Positions 15,684 to 23,511 of a stretch of 64,000 bases of DNA are shown piece by piece; positions within the stretch are counted from its first letter, which is position 1; each line of letters begins with the position of its first letter. Under the pieces are notes generated by a model that was given only the letters and a program-made list of their open reading frames with translations, was not told where the DNA came from and ran no database searches. A program made the position numbers and the translations under genes. Source of the stretch: Hydrogenophaga pseudoflava (GTDB taxonomy: Bacteria; Pseudomonadota; Gammaproteobacteria; Burkholderiales; Burkholderiaceae_C); assembly GCF_031020795.1 (NCBI RefSeq), contig NZ_JAVHJP010000005.1, forward strand, positions 127,362 through 191,361, in the 5' to 3' direction.

Positions 15684-16922
15684 TCAGCGGCGCTGTCGCG
15701 CCAGCACCCAGGCCGCTCCGAAGAAGCTCAGCGCCGCCGCCACCAACACCGCGTAGGCCGCACGCAGGCCGAAGTGTTCGGCCAGTTCGCCCATCAGCAG
15801 GGCCGCGATCTGGGCCCCGACGGTGAAGGAAATCATCAGCAGGGCCGACAGGCGCGGCGCCTCCTGCGGAAAACCGCGCAGCGCGATGCCCAGCAGGATC
15901 GGGAAGCCCACCGAGACGCCCAGGCCGGTGAAGTAGTTGCACAGCGCCAGCCAGACGAAGGGCGCATCGGCCGGGCTCAGCCAGACACCCGTGATCGCCA
16001 GCGCCGCCAGCGCGCCCAGGCCCTGGATCTTCTGTTCCATGCTCCAGCGGCTGTGCACGAAGGCCTGCCACACCCGGCCGGTGACCATGCCGGCCATCAG
16101 GAAGCCCAGGGCCATGCGGGCCACCTGGTCGCTCTCGCCCAGCGCCTCGGTGGCGAAACTCACGAACCAGAAGTACTGGCCCCACTCGCACAGGCCGCTG
16201 CAGACCCCGGCGAACAGCACCCAGCGCACCACCGGCTGGCGCAGCAGGCCACCGTAGTCCAGCGGCTGGTGAACCTGGCCGGTGGCCTCGGCATGCGCGT
16301 GGTCGCTGCGGAAGGCCACGGTGCGCAGGTAACGGCGCTGCAGCGTCATCAGCAGCATCACCAGCGCCATGAAACCGAACACCACATAGGGACCGCGCCA
16401 GCTCGGGTTGGCCGCGAGCACGGCGGCCGCCATCAGCGGCGAGAACATGGTGCCCAGGCTGTAACCGACGTCGACCAGGCTGATGATGCGGGCGCGCTGC
16501 TCGGGTTCGTCGCTCAGTTCGGCCAGCAGGCCGTGTCCGACGGTGAACAGCGCGGTCTCGAAGGTGGCGATGGTCACCATGAAGAAGGCCAGCCAGCCGA
16601 AACTGGGCGCCAGCAGCACGCCCGCCAGCGCCACCACCACGGCCGCGGTGTAGGCGCGCAGCAGGCGGCGCGGCGGAAAACGCTTGGCGATGGCGCCGCC
16701 CAGCAGCGAGCCGACGGCGCCGCCAGCGCTCCAGATCGCCATCAGCCAGCCCATCTGCTGGAAGGACACACCCATCTGGGCGCGCAGGTTGGGGGTCACC
16801 GCCCCGAGCAGCGCCCCGAAGATGCCCCAGGTGAGGGCGCAGTACAGGATGATCCAGGCGACATAGGGCAGACCGCGCAGCAGGTTCAGCGGGGCGGTCA
16901 GGGCGGCGGTGGCGGAGTTCAC
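15684..16922 (-). CDS. MFS transporter
   Basis: Major facilitator superfamily permease of 412 residues with twelve hydrophobic segments in two halves. The first half shows GWLMAIWSAGGAVGSLLGGAIAKRFPPRR, the canonical loop 2-3 region, and the second half starts after a central cytoplasmic loop around residues 190-220. It begins MNSATAALTAPLNLLRGLPYVAWIILYC. No substrate-specific motif was recognised. It is a single gene whose 3' end faces the RND promoter. The region to its right (16923-17112) is non-coding and contains a GC-rich repeat. Confidence 0.85.
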   Translation of the reverse strand: MNSATAALTAPLNLLRGLPYVAWIILYCALTWGIFGALLGAVTPNLRAQMGVSFQQMGWLMAIWSAGGAVGSLLGGAIAKRFPPRRLLRAYTAAVVVALAGVLLAPSFGWLAFFMVTIATFETALFTVGHGLLAELSDEPEQRARIISLVDVGYSLGTMFSPLMAAAVLAANPSWRGPYVVFGFMALVMLLMTLQRRYLRTVAFRSDHAHAEATGQVHQPLDYGGLLRQPVVRWVLFAGVCSGLCEWGQYFWFVSFATEALGESDQVARMALGFLMAGMVTGRVWQAFVHSRWSMEQKIQGLGALAALAITGVWLSPADAPFVWLALCNYFTGLGVSVGFPILLGIALRGFPQEAPRLSALLMISFTVGAQIAALLMGELAEHFGLRAAYAVLVAAALSFFGAAWVLARQRR

Positions 16923-17049
16923 ATCAGGCTTTCGATCAGGTTATGCAATCGATTGTCCTGCCAGCGCGTCCCAAGTCCGTGAGGTGCCCTGCAAATAAAC
17001 CTGCTTGGTAACCGGTCACTGTCGTGTGCACGGCCAGGATGTGGTGGAA

Positions 17050-17104
17050 CCGGCTTCGCCGGGCCACTCGCATCGCCCCCTGGGGGGTGACGCCGCAGGC
17101 GGCG
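17050..17104. repeat. GC-rich intergenic palindromic repeat (REP-like)
   Basis: Three short palindromes in tandem: CCGGC-ttc-GCCGG (17050-17062), CCCCC-T-GGGGGG (17076-17087) and CGCCGC-AG-GCGGCG (17091-17104), just downstream of the alanine racemase stop. This hairpin array looks like the interspersed GC-rich repeats seen between genes in Comamonadaceae genomes. Being at the 3' end of alr it may also act as a transcript end or RNA stabiliser. Only one copy was noticed in this window. Confidence 0.5.
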
Positions 17105-17112
17105 CGGGGGGA

Positions 17113-18237
17113 TCACATGAACGGCACGCGCGGGGCCACGGCGCAGAGCAGCTCGTAGCTGATGGTGCCGGCCGATCGCGCCACCTCGTCGACCGGCAGT
17201 TCGGCGCCGGTGGTCGGCGAGACGCCCCAGAGCACGACCTCGCTGCCCATGCCGGCCGGCACGCCCGCGGCGTCCAGCGGCGCCAGGTCGACGGTGACCA
17301 TGTCCATGCTGACCCGCCCGATCGTGCGCGTGCGCACGCCATTCACCAGCACCGGTGTGCCGGTGGGGGCATGGCGCGGGTAGCCGTCGGCGTAGCCGCA
17401 GGCGGCGACGCCGATGCGCATGGGAGCGTCGGCGGTGAAGGCCGAGCCGTAGCCCACAGTGTCGCCGGGCTGCAGGCTCTGCACCCCGATGATCCGGGTG
17501 GTCAGGGTCATGGTGGGCCGCAGGCCCCAGGTGGCCGCCGTGTGCTCCGGGTGGTCGGGCGCGCCGCCGTAGAGCGCGATGCCTTCGCGCACCCAGTCGG
17601 CCGCCAGTGTGCTGGCGCCCACGCCGCGCAGCGGGCTGGCCGCATGGCGCAGGATGGCCGCGCTGTTGCACAGGCTGCGCTCGCCCGGCAGGTCCTCCGT
17701 GGCCGCCTCGAACGCGGCGAGCTGGTGGGCGATGCCGCGCGGGCCGTCGGCGTCGCTGAAGTGCGTCATCAGCGAAATCTCCTCCACCTGGGGCAGCGCG
17801 TTCAGCCGGGCCCAGGCGGCGCGGAAGGCGTCGGGCCGGAAACCCAGGCGGTTCATGCCGCTGTTGAGCTTGAGGAAGACGCGGTGCGGCGCATGCGTCT
17901 TGTGCGCGGCGAGCCAATCGATCTGTTCGGTGCAGTGCACCGCGTGCCAGATGTTCAGGCGCGAGCAGAGTTCGAGGTCGCGCGGCTCGAAAACGCCTTC
18001 GAGCAGCAGCACGGGCCCGCGCCAGTCGAGCGCGCGCACACGCTCGGCCTCGGCCAGGTCGATCATCGCGAAGCCGTCGGTACTGCGCAGCGCCGGCACC
18101 ACGCGCTCGATGCCGTGGCCGTAGGCGTTGGCCTTGACCACCGCCCAGACGCGGGCGTCGGGCGCGCGCAGGCGGGCCTGGCTCAGGTTGTGTTCAAGCG
18201 CTTCGGGGTGGACGGTGGCGAGGATCGGGCGGGGCAT
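17113..18237 (-). CDS. alr: Alanine racemase
   Basis: PLP-dependent enzyme converting L- to D-alanine for peptidoglycan, 374 residues, a normal length. The PLP lysine is in [13 protein letters not shown] near residue 35. The barrel continues with [21 protein letters not shown] and the C-terminal domain with [11 protein letters not shown] (catalytic Tyr), [10 protein letters not shown] and [12 protein letters not shown]. The ATG at 18237 gives [18 protein letters not shown], the family start; an in-frame ATG 60 bases upstream would add 20 unlikely residues. It is cytosolic and transcribed alone. Confidence 0.95.
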   Translation of the reverse strand: MPRPILATVHPEALEHNLSQARLRAPDARVWAVVKANAYGHGIERVVPALRSTDGFAMIDLAEAERVRALDWRGPVLLLEGVFEPRDLELCSRLNIWHAVHCTEQIDWLAAHKTHAPHRVFLKLNSGMNRLGFRPDAFRAAWARLNALPQVEEISLMTHFSDADGPRGIAHQLAAFEAATEDLPGERSLCNSAAILRHAASPLRGVGASTLAADWVREGIALYGGAPDHPEHTAATWGLRPTMTLTTRIIGVQSLQPGDTVGYGSAFTADAPMRIGVAACGYADGYPRHAPTGTPVLVNGVRTRTIGRVSMDMVTVDLAPLDAAGVPAGMGSEVVLWGVSPTTGAELPVDEVARSAGTISYELLCAVAPRVPFM

Positions 18238-18268
18238 GGCGGAACCGGGCGGAGGTGCGGTGGGCGTG

Positions 18269-18287
18269 GTCGGCGGAAAGCGCCGAC
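18269..18287. other. Inverted repeat upstream of alr
   Basis: GTCGGCG-gaaag-CGCCGAC, perfect 7-5-7 dyad in the 115-base gap between the uncharacterised gene at 18353 and alr. It lacks a T-run on either strand, so it is not a convincing intrinsic terminator; it may be a weak transcript end or an operator. Confidence 0.3.
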
Positions 18288-18352
18288 TGTCGCACAAACA
18301 CGGACGGGTGCCACCGCCCCGCAGGCCGATTCATGTCGCTGCAGCGCCGCTT

Positions 18353-19372
18353 CTACAACTTCTCCAGGTTCACGTAGACCATGGTCTGGTTGAGCAGCTG
18401 GTAGGCGATCTCGCCGAAGGTCATGGGGCCGGTGATCGGCCCGGTGCGCTGGCCTTCGAGCCCGCCGTACAGGTAGTTGAGGATGCAGTTGCAGCTCCAG
18501 CGCGCGCCCAGCGCGTCGCCCGGCAGCGACTGGGCGAACGCCCGGGCGTAGTCGGGCACCGGTTCGGCGATGCGGTACTCCACGTCGTCGAACACCGGGG
18601 CGTAGAAATCCACCCGCCCGGCTGCCGCGTCCACCGCCTTGAAGGAGACGTTGATCATCGCGCCCGAATAGTCGGCCACCAGTGGCAGTCGGGTATCGAC
18701 GCCTTTCTGCGCCAGGTACTGGGCCAAGTTCACCAGCTGCCCGTTGACGAAGCACTCCTGCGCCGAGAAGCCGGTGGACGGAAAGCGGATCGCATCGCCG
18801 CCGCCCGGCCGGAACAGGTTGAGGATGTCGATGCGCGGGTAGATGGACTCGGGCAGCGGGATGTGCACCGCCAGCGCCTTCTCGTGGCTGAACACCAGGG
18901 TCTGGCCGTTGGCCACCACCGGCACGGCCTGGCCCAGGTCGTCCAGGTGCACGCCCGCGATCCAGCCCACCAGGGGCTTCATGTACATGTCCTCGAAGGC
19001 CGGCGCCTCGCGCGCGAAGCGCGAATGCACTTCGGAAAAGGCCGGCAAGATCAGCACCGTCAGGCCGTGCGCCGGCGCGTCCAGCGCCACCTTGTGCAGG
19101 TTGGCCGCGTCGTACCAGCGCAGCTGCGGCGTGCCGGCGTGGGTGGGCAGTTCGGTCACGAAGAGCTTTTCGCGCGAGGTCTGGCCACCGTCCTGCGACA
19201 TGAAGTAGGGGATGCTGCCGGCCAGCCAGTTGCCCGGCGGCAGGCGGCGCAGCAGGGCCTCGTCGGCCGCGATCGAGAGGTAGGCGCCGCTGCGGATCGC
19301 CACCAGGGTGTCCTGCAGGTCCATCAGCGTGCCGCTGACGGGCCGCGCCGGCGGGGTTCGGGGTGCGTTCAT
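18353..19372 (-). CDS. Conserved protein of unknown function
   Basis: Cytosolic protein of 339 residues, no signal peptide or membrane segment. I do not recognise a characterised domain; it may correspond to a betaproteobacterial DUF (possibly DUF6976). Blocks that look conserved are PPGNWLAGSIPYFMSQDGG (residues 46-64), GLTVLILPAFSEVHSRFAREAP, GWIAGVHLDDLG and a C-terminal WSCNCILNYLYGGLEG with two cysteines. The last part, MTFGEIAYQLLNQTMVYV, repeats the ILNYLYG-type pattern. It is six bases downstream of another uncharacterised gene and probably cotranscribed with it. Confidence 0.7.
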   Translation of the reverse strand: MNAPRTPPARPVSGTLMDLQDTLVAIRSGAYLSIAADEALLRRLPPGNWLAGSIPYFMSQDGGQTSREKLFVTELPTHAGTPQLRWYDAANLHKVALDAPAHGLTVLILPAFSEVHSRFAREAPAFEDMYMKPLVGWIAGVHLDDLGQAVPVVANGQTLVFSHEKALAVHIPLPESIYPRIDILNLFRPGGGDAIRFPSTGFSAQECFVNGQLVNLAQYLAQKGVDTRLPLVADYSGAMINVSFKAVDAAAGRVDFYAPVFDDVEYRIAEPVPDYARAFAQSLPGDALGARWSCNCILNYLYGGLEGQRTGPITGPMTFGEIAYQLLNQTMVYVNLEKL

Positions 19373-19378
19373 GTCGGG

Positions 19379-20101
19379 TCAACCCAGCCGCAGCTGGTCC
19401 AGTTCGTGGGTGAGCACGCGCTCGTTTTTGACGAAATAGCGGTGCAACTCCTTGAGCTTGAGCAGGCGCACTTCCTCGTCGTGGATCAGGTCGAGTTGCG
19501 AGCGCAGCTTGGTCAGCATCAGCTTGAGGCTGAGCACCTTGATATCCAGGCTCAGGTCGCCGTCGAGCAGGCGGAGCCAGACCGGGTCGGTCACGTCGGG
19601 CACCGCGGTGCTGGCGGGGGCCGGTTCGGCGAGCGGGGCGGCAGGTTCCGCCGGGCGCGCCGGAGACTCGGAGTCACCGCCGCCGGCGCGCCCGGTGTCC
19701 AATGCGTAGCGGTAACGCCAGACATCCTGCAGGCTCAGGTCCAGCAGCGTGCAGACCGACTGCAGCGGCACGCCCTCACCGAACAGGGCGAACACCCGCG
19801 CCGCCAGTGCCCGGGTGAACGGCATGCCGGGCTCGCCCATCCAGCCGATGCCCCGGGACTCGAAGCCGGGCGGCAGGGTCACATGCAGGTGGAAGCGGAG
19901 CGGGCCCAGCGCCAGGTGCTGCCAGACCGCCACCTCCCCCACCGGCGCCGCCTTGGGCCGGCCGAACCAGCCGCGTTCGGGTTCCTGGCCGATCCAGACA
20001 TCACAGCGGCGCTTGCGCACGTCCAGCCGGTAGTCGCGAACTTCCCAGGGGCGCTCTATCAACAGCAGCTGTCGCAGCAGCGCCTTGTCGATGCTGATCA
20101 T
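19379..20101 (-). CDS. Conserved protein of unknown function with C-terminal coiled coil
   Basis: Protein of 240 residues. The start ATG at 20101 follows AGGAG at good spacing (MISIDKALLRQLL). Residues 1-100 hold KRRCDVWIGQEPERGWFG and LGPLRFHLHVTLPPG; residues 100-145 contain a possible helix-turn-helix with FALFGEGVPLQSVCTLLDLS. A low-complexity Ala/Pro/Glu linker (about 150-185) leads to a C-terminal helix rich in Leu, Lys and Glu (IHDEEVRLLKLKELHRYFVK) likely to form a coiled coil. It is not assigned to a named family. It precedes the other unknown gene by six bases, so both likely serve one process. Confidence 0.68.
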   Translation of the reverse strand: MISIDKALLRQLLLIERPWEVRDYRLDVRKRRCDVWIGQEPERGWFGRPKAAPVGEVAVWQHLALGPLRFHLHVTLPPGFESRGIGWMGEPGMPFTRALAARVFALFGEGVPLQSVCTLLDLSLQDVWRYRYALDTGRAGGGDSESPARPAEPAAPLAEPAPASTAVPDVTDPVWLRLLDGDLSLDIKVLSLKLMLTKLRSQLDLIHDEEVRLLKLKELHRYFVKNERVLTHELDQLRLG

Positions 20102-20345
20102 TTGGATGTCTCCTCTTGTGGGGTCCGGGGCCGGCCGCAAGACCCGTTCCAACCCTTTCTTGCGCCAAACTGACACAACCGCCACCGCTTCCCGAGGCGC
20201 CACTGCCACCGGGCGCAACAAGGCCCCGCACCGGGGTGGGACGGCCCGGGTGGCGTGCTATAACCGCCGCATCGTTGGAGACAGCCCGAGGCCCCCGCAG
20301 CCGCCACCCCCCGGACACCGAACGCCGGACACAACAAGACCCTCG

Positions 20346-21629
20346 ATGAAGCGCGGCTTCTACACCATCATGACGGCGCAGTTCTTCAGCTCCCTGGCTG
20401 ACAACGCGCTGTTCGTGGCCGCCATCGAGCTGCTGCGCAGCCGCCACGCCCCCGAGTGGCAGAGCGCCGCCCTCGTCCCCCTGTTCGCCCTGTTCTACGT
20501 GGCCCTCGCCCCGTTCGTGGGGGCCTTCGCGGACGCACGGCCCAAGGGCCAGGTGATGTTCATCAGCAATGCGATCAAGGTCGCAGGCTGCCTGCTGATG
20601 CTGGTGGGTGTGCACCCACTGCTGGCGTACACCCTGGTGGGCCTGGGTGCCGCCGCCTACTCACCCGCCAAATACGGCATCCTCACCGAGCTGCTGCCGC
20701 CCTCGCAACTGGTCAAGGCCAACGGCTGGATCGAGGGCCTGACCATCGCCTCCATCATCCTGGGTGTGCTGCTGGGGGGCCAGCTGGTGGGGCCGTACCT
20801 GTCGGGCCTGCTGCTGGCCGTCGACCTGCCGGGCCTGAGCACCGGCATCGACCGCCCGGCCGAGGCCGCGATCGCCATGCTCGTGGCCGTGTACGCGCTG
20901 GCCGCGATGTTCAACCTGCGCATCCCCCTGACCGGTGTGACGCCGCGGCCCATGCCCAGCAACCCGCTGGAGCTGCTGCCCGATTTCTGGCGCTGCAACG
21001 GCCGGCTCTGGAAGGACCACCTGGGCCAGATCTCGCTGGCCACCACCACGCTGTTCTGGGGCGTGAGCGGCAACCTGCGCTACATCGTGCTGGCCTGGGC
21101 CGGCGCCGCGCTGGGCTACACCACCACCCAGGCCTCCAGCCTGGTGGGCGTGGTGGCGCTGGGCACGGCGGTGGGCGCGGTGGTGGCCTCGCTGCGCATG
21201 CGGCTGGACCAGGCCACGCGCGTGATGCCGCTGGGCATCGGCATGGGCCTGCTCGTGATCCTGATGAATTTCATCGACAACGTCTGGGTCGCCGCGCCCT
21301 TCCTGGTGCTGCTGGGCGGCCTGGGTGGTTTCCTGGTGGTACCGATGAATGCGCTGCTGCAGCACCGCGGCCACAACCTCATGGGCGCGGGCCGCTCGAT
21401 CGCGGTGCAGAACTTCAACGAGCAGGCCTGCATCCTGGGCCTGGGCGCGCTCTACAGCTTCTCGACCGCCGCCGGCCTGTCGGCCTTTGCAGCCATCACG
21501 GCGTTCGGCCTGCTGGTGGCCGGCTTCATGTGGCTGATCATGAAGTGGCACCAGCACAACCAGCGCCACCATGGCGTGGAGCTGGAGCGCCTGCTGGAGA
21601 TCGCCCGCCGGGACGACCTGCACGGCTAG
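20346..21629 (+). CDS. lplT: Lysophospholipid transporter LplT
   Basis: MFS-type flippase that imports lysophospholipids across the inner membrane; 427 residues with about twelve hydrophobic segments. The N-terminus MKRGFYTIMTAQFFSSLADN, then ALFVAAIELL, is diagnostic of LplT. In E. coli LplT acts with the acyltransferase/ACP synthetase Aas, often its neighbour; no aas gene is seen here. Its stop codon overlaps the end of the convergent degenerate receiver gene. The ATG at 20346 was preferred over an upstream in-frame ATG at 20085, which would add an untypical basic extension. Confidence 0.93.
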   Translation: MKRGFYTIMTAQFFSSLADNALFVAAIELLRSRHAPEWQSAALVPLFALFYVALAPFVGAFADARPKGQVMFISNAIKVAGCLLMLVGVHPLLAYTLVGLGAAAYSPAKYGILTELLPPSQLVKANGWIEGLTIASIILGVLLGGQLVGPYLSGLLLAVDLPGLSTGIDRPAEAAIAMLVAVYALAAMFNLRIPLTGVTPRPMPSNPLELLPDFWRCNGRLWKDHLGQISLATTTLFWGVSGNLRYIVLAWAGAALGYTTTQASSLVGVVALGTAVGAVVASLRMRLDQATRVMPLGIGMGLLVILMNFIDNVWVAAPFLVLLGGLGGFLVVPMNALLQHRGHNLMGAGRSIAVQNFNEQACILGLGALYSFSTAAGLSAFAAITAFGLLVAGFMWLIMKWHQHNQRHHGVELERLLEIARRDDLHG

Positions 21630-22717
21630 AAGCCGATGTTGGTCCGCTCGAAGCCGTCCAGGCTGACCAGGCGGTGCTGCGCGAGCACCCGGTAGAACTC
21701 GGCCTCGCCCACCGAACGGGAGAGGTAGGCGTCGCAGCCGGCCAGGCCGGCCTTGATGCGGTCCATGCTGCCGGCCGTGGGAGCGAACATCAGGACGACC
21801 GGTGCGTGGCCATTGGGCAGCTTGCGCTGCTTGGCGCTGCGGCAGACCGAGTAAGCGTCGGTCTCGCCCTTGATGCGGTCGATGGCCACCAGGCGGTAGG
21901 GATGCGCCTTCAGAAGGGCCAGCGCCTGGGGCGCCTCGCGCGACCAGTCGATGTTCAGGCCGTAGCGCTTGAAGCGCTTGTGCAGGATGCGGCCCTCCAC
22001 CAGGCTCTCGGCCACCAGCAGCACGTCACCGCGCTGCACCTCCGGCACCTGCTCCGACGTCCGGCTGTTCCGGGAGCGCGTGGATCGGGACGATGGCGCG
22101 CGGGAGGATGGGGCGGGTGCGGGCACCGGGTCCAGCGCCCCGAAATCGGTGACCCGCATCACCCCCACCGGCTGCGACGGAGCCGACGGCGTACGCGCCA
22201 CGACCTTGCGCAGCACCGGCGGTGCGGGCGGTTGCGGGCGCTCCCTCACCATGGGCCGGGTGGGCGGGAATTCGGTGTCGGCCGACAGGCGGCGCGTGCG
22301 CACCACCGGCGGCGGAGACACCGCGGCACCGGTCAGCGGCTCGGTCGCGGCAAATCCGCGGTCGGCCCCGCGGCGCGGTGCGACTGGAGTCGTGGCGGCC
22401 GGCCGCGGCCGCGCACCCACCAGCACGTCCAGCGCCGCCAGCACCCCCACCAGCTTCACCGGCTTGCGCTGCAGCGGCCAGCCGGTGCCAGCGTCGCTGT
22501 GGCCGATCAGCAGCACCTTGCCCTGCAGCTCGGCATGTCGCACCAGGTGCACGGCCTGGGCGTTGTCCGCGTTGACCACCAGCACCTCGGCGTCCAGCAC
22601 CTCGTCCTGCACCACATAGGCGGGCGGACGGCGGGCCGCCAGCCGGAAGAACGACTCGAACGTGGCCGATTCGCTCTCGGGAAAACCGACCAGGGCCAAC
22701 GAAAATGAGCCTGCCAT
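21626..22717 (-). CDS. Receiver-like domain protein with long disordered linker
   Basis: Protein of 363 residues in three parts: an N-terminal alpha/beta domain (about 1-105) beginning AGSFSLALVGFPESESATF, a Pro/Arg/Ser-rich linker without predicted fold (about 105-235), and a C-terminal CheY-like domain (about 240-355). In that domain the acidic pair after strand 1 is missing (DVLLVAESLVEG), the phospho-acceptor position keeps Asp (RLVAIDRIKG), and the conserved Lys is Arg (DAYLSRSVGE). It may therefore be a phosphorylation-independent pseudo-receiver. The N-terminal part could be a second degenerate receiver. Partners are not visible. Transcribed alone. Confidence 0.68.
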   Translation of the reverse strand: MAGSFSLALVGFPESESATFESFFRLAARRPPAYVVQDEVLDAEVLVVNADNAQAVHLVRHAELQGKVLLIGHSDAGTGWPLQRKPVKLVGVLAALDVLVGARPRPAATTPVAPRRGADRGFAATEPLTGAAVSPPPVVRTRRLSADTEFPPTRPMVRERPQPPAPPVLRKVVARTPSAPSQPVGVMRVTDFGALDPVPAPAPSSRAPSSRSTRSRNSRTSEQVPEVQRGDVLLVAESLVEGRILHKRFKRYGLNIDWSREAPQALALLKAHPYRLVAIDRIKGETDAYSVCRSAKQRKLPNGHAPVVLMFAPTAGSMDRIKAGLAGCDAYLSRSVGEAEFYRVLAQHRLVSLDGFERTNIGF

Positions 22718-22893
22718 TCACCTCTCCACCGAATACAAAGGGACTACCCAACTCCCACGAGTATGCCCGTTCGGCCATCCCGGACTCTGCCCTGGTCCGC
22801 TTGCGAAGCGCCACAACGTGACACAGTTCCAGCCTGTGAGGTCCGCATGAAACGGCCCCCGCCACACCATCCACCCAATGAGGAGCGCTTCCG

Positions 22894-23376
22894 GTGTCCA
22901 GCATCTACGAATTCGAGGCCCAGTCGATCGACGGCCGGCCGGTACCGCTTTCGAAGTACCGCGGCCAGCCCATGCTCATCGTCAACACCGCCAGCGCCTG
23001 CGGCTTCACCCCGCAGTTCGCCGGGCTGGAACAGCTGCACCAGACCTATGGCGACCGGGGCCTGGTGGTGCTGGGTTTCCCGTGCAACCAGTTTGGCGGC
23101 CAGGACCCGGGCAGCAACGGCGAGATCGCCACGTTCTGCCAGCGCAACTACGGGGTGAGCTTCCAGATGATGGGCAAGATCGACGTCAACGGCGGTGAGG
23201 CCCACCCGCTGTACCGCTGGCTTACTGCCGAGGCCCCCGGCCTTCTGGGCAGCAAGGCCATCAAGTGGAACTTCACCAAGTTCCTGGTGGGCCGGGACGG
23301 ACGCGTGATCAAACGCTACGCACCGCAGGACGCGCCGGAGAAGCTGGCCGGCGACATTGAAGCCGCGCTGGCCTGA
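22894..23376 (+). CDS. Glutathione peroxidase (BsaA/BtuE type)
   Basis: Thiol peroxidase of 160 residues reducing hydroperoxides, probably with thioredoxin or glutathione. The catalytic Cys36 is in NTASACGFTPQF, followed by FPCNQFGGQ with the Gln and potential resolving Cys, and WNFTKFLVGRDG with the active-site Trp and Asn. The start is GTG at 22894, preceded by GAGGAG; no better ATG exists. It is cytosolic with no signal peptide. It has its own short leader and is followed 135 bases later by prkA. Confidence 0.93.
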   Translation: MSSIYEFEAQSIDGRPVPLSKYRGQPMLIVNTASACGFTPQFAGLEQLHQTYGDRGLVVLGFPCNQFGGQDPGSNGEIATFCQRNYGVSFQMMGKIDVNGGEAHPLYRWLTAEAPGLLGSKAIKWNFTKFLVGRDGRVIKRYAPQDAPEKLAGDIEAALA

Positions 23377-23511
23377 GACCGAGGCCACGCTGCGACCCGC
23401 GGCGCCCAATCTTTCACGCCATACGCAACACGGGGGGTTTTCACGCGACCGAATTTCTGTGAACCTGATGCCTGCGTCGTGATCCAACGCTGCATCCCAC
23501 AGGAGGTCGCC

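Noticed and set aside
16923..17112. Insertion-sequence end with inverted repeats downstream of alr
   Set aside because: No transposase fragment or target duplication was found; the hairpins fit a REP-like repeat better.
18269..18287. Intrinsic terminator upstream of alr
   Set aside because: The 7-5-7 stem has no T-run on either strand; recorded only as an inverted repeat.
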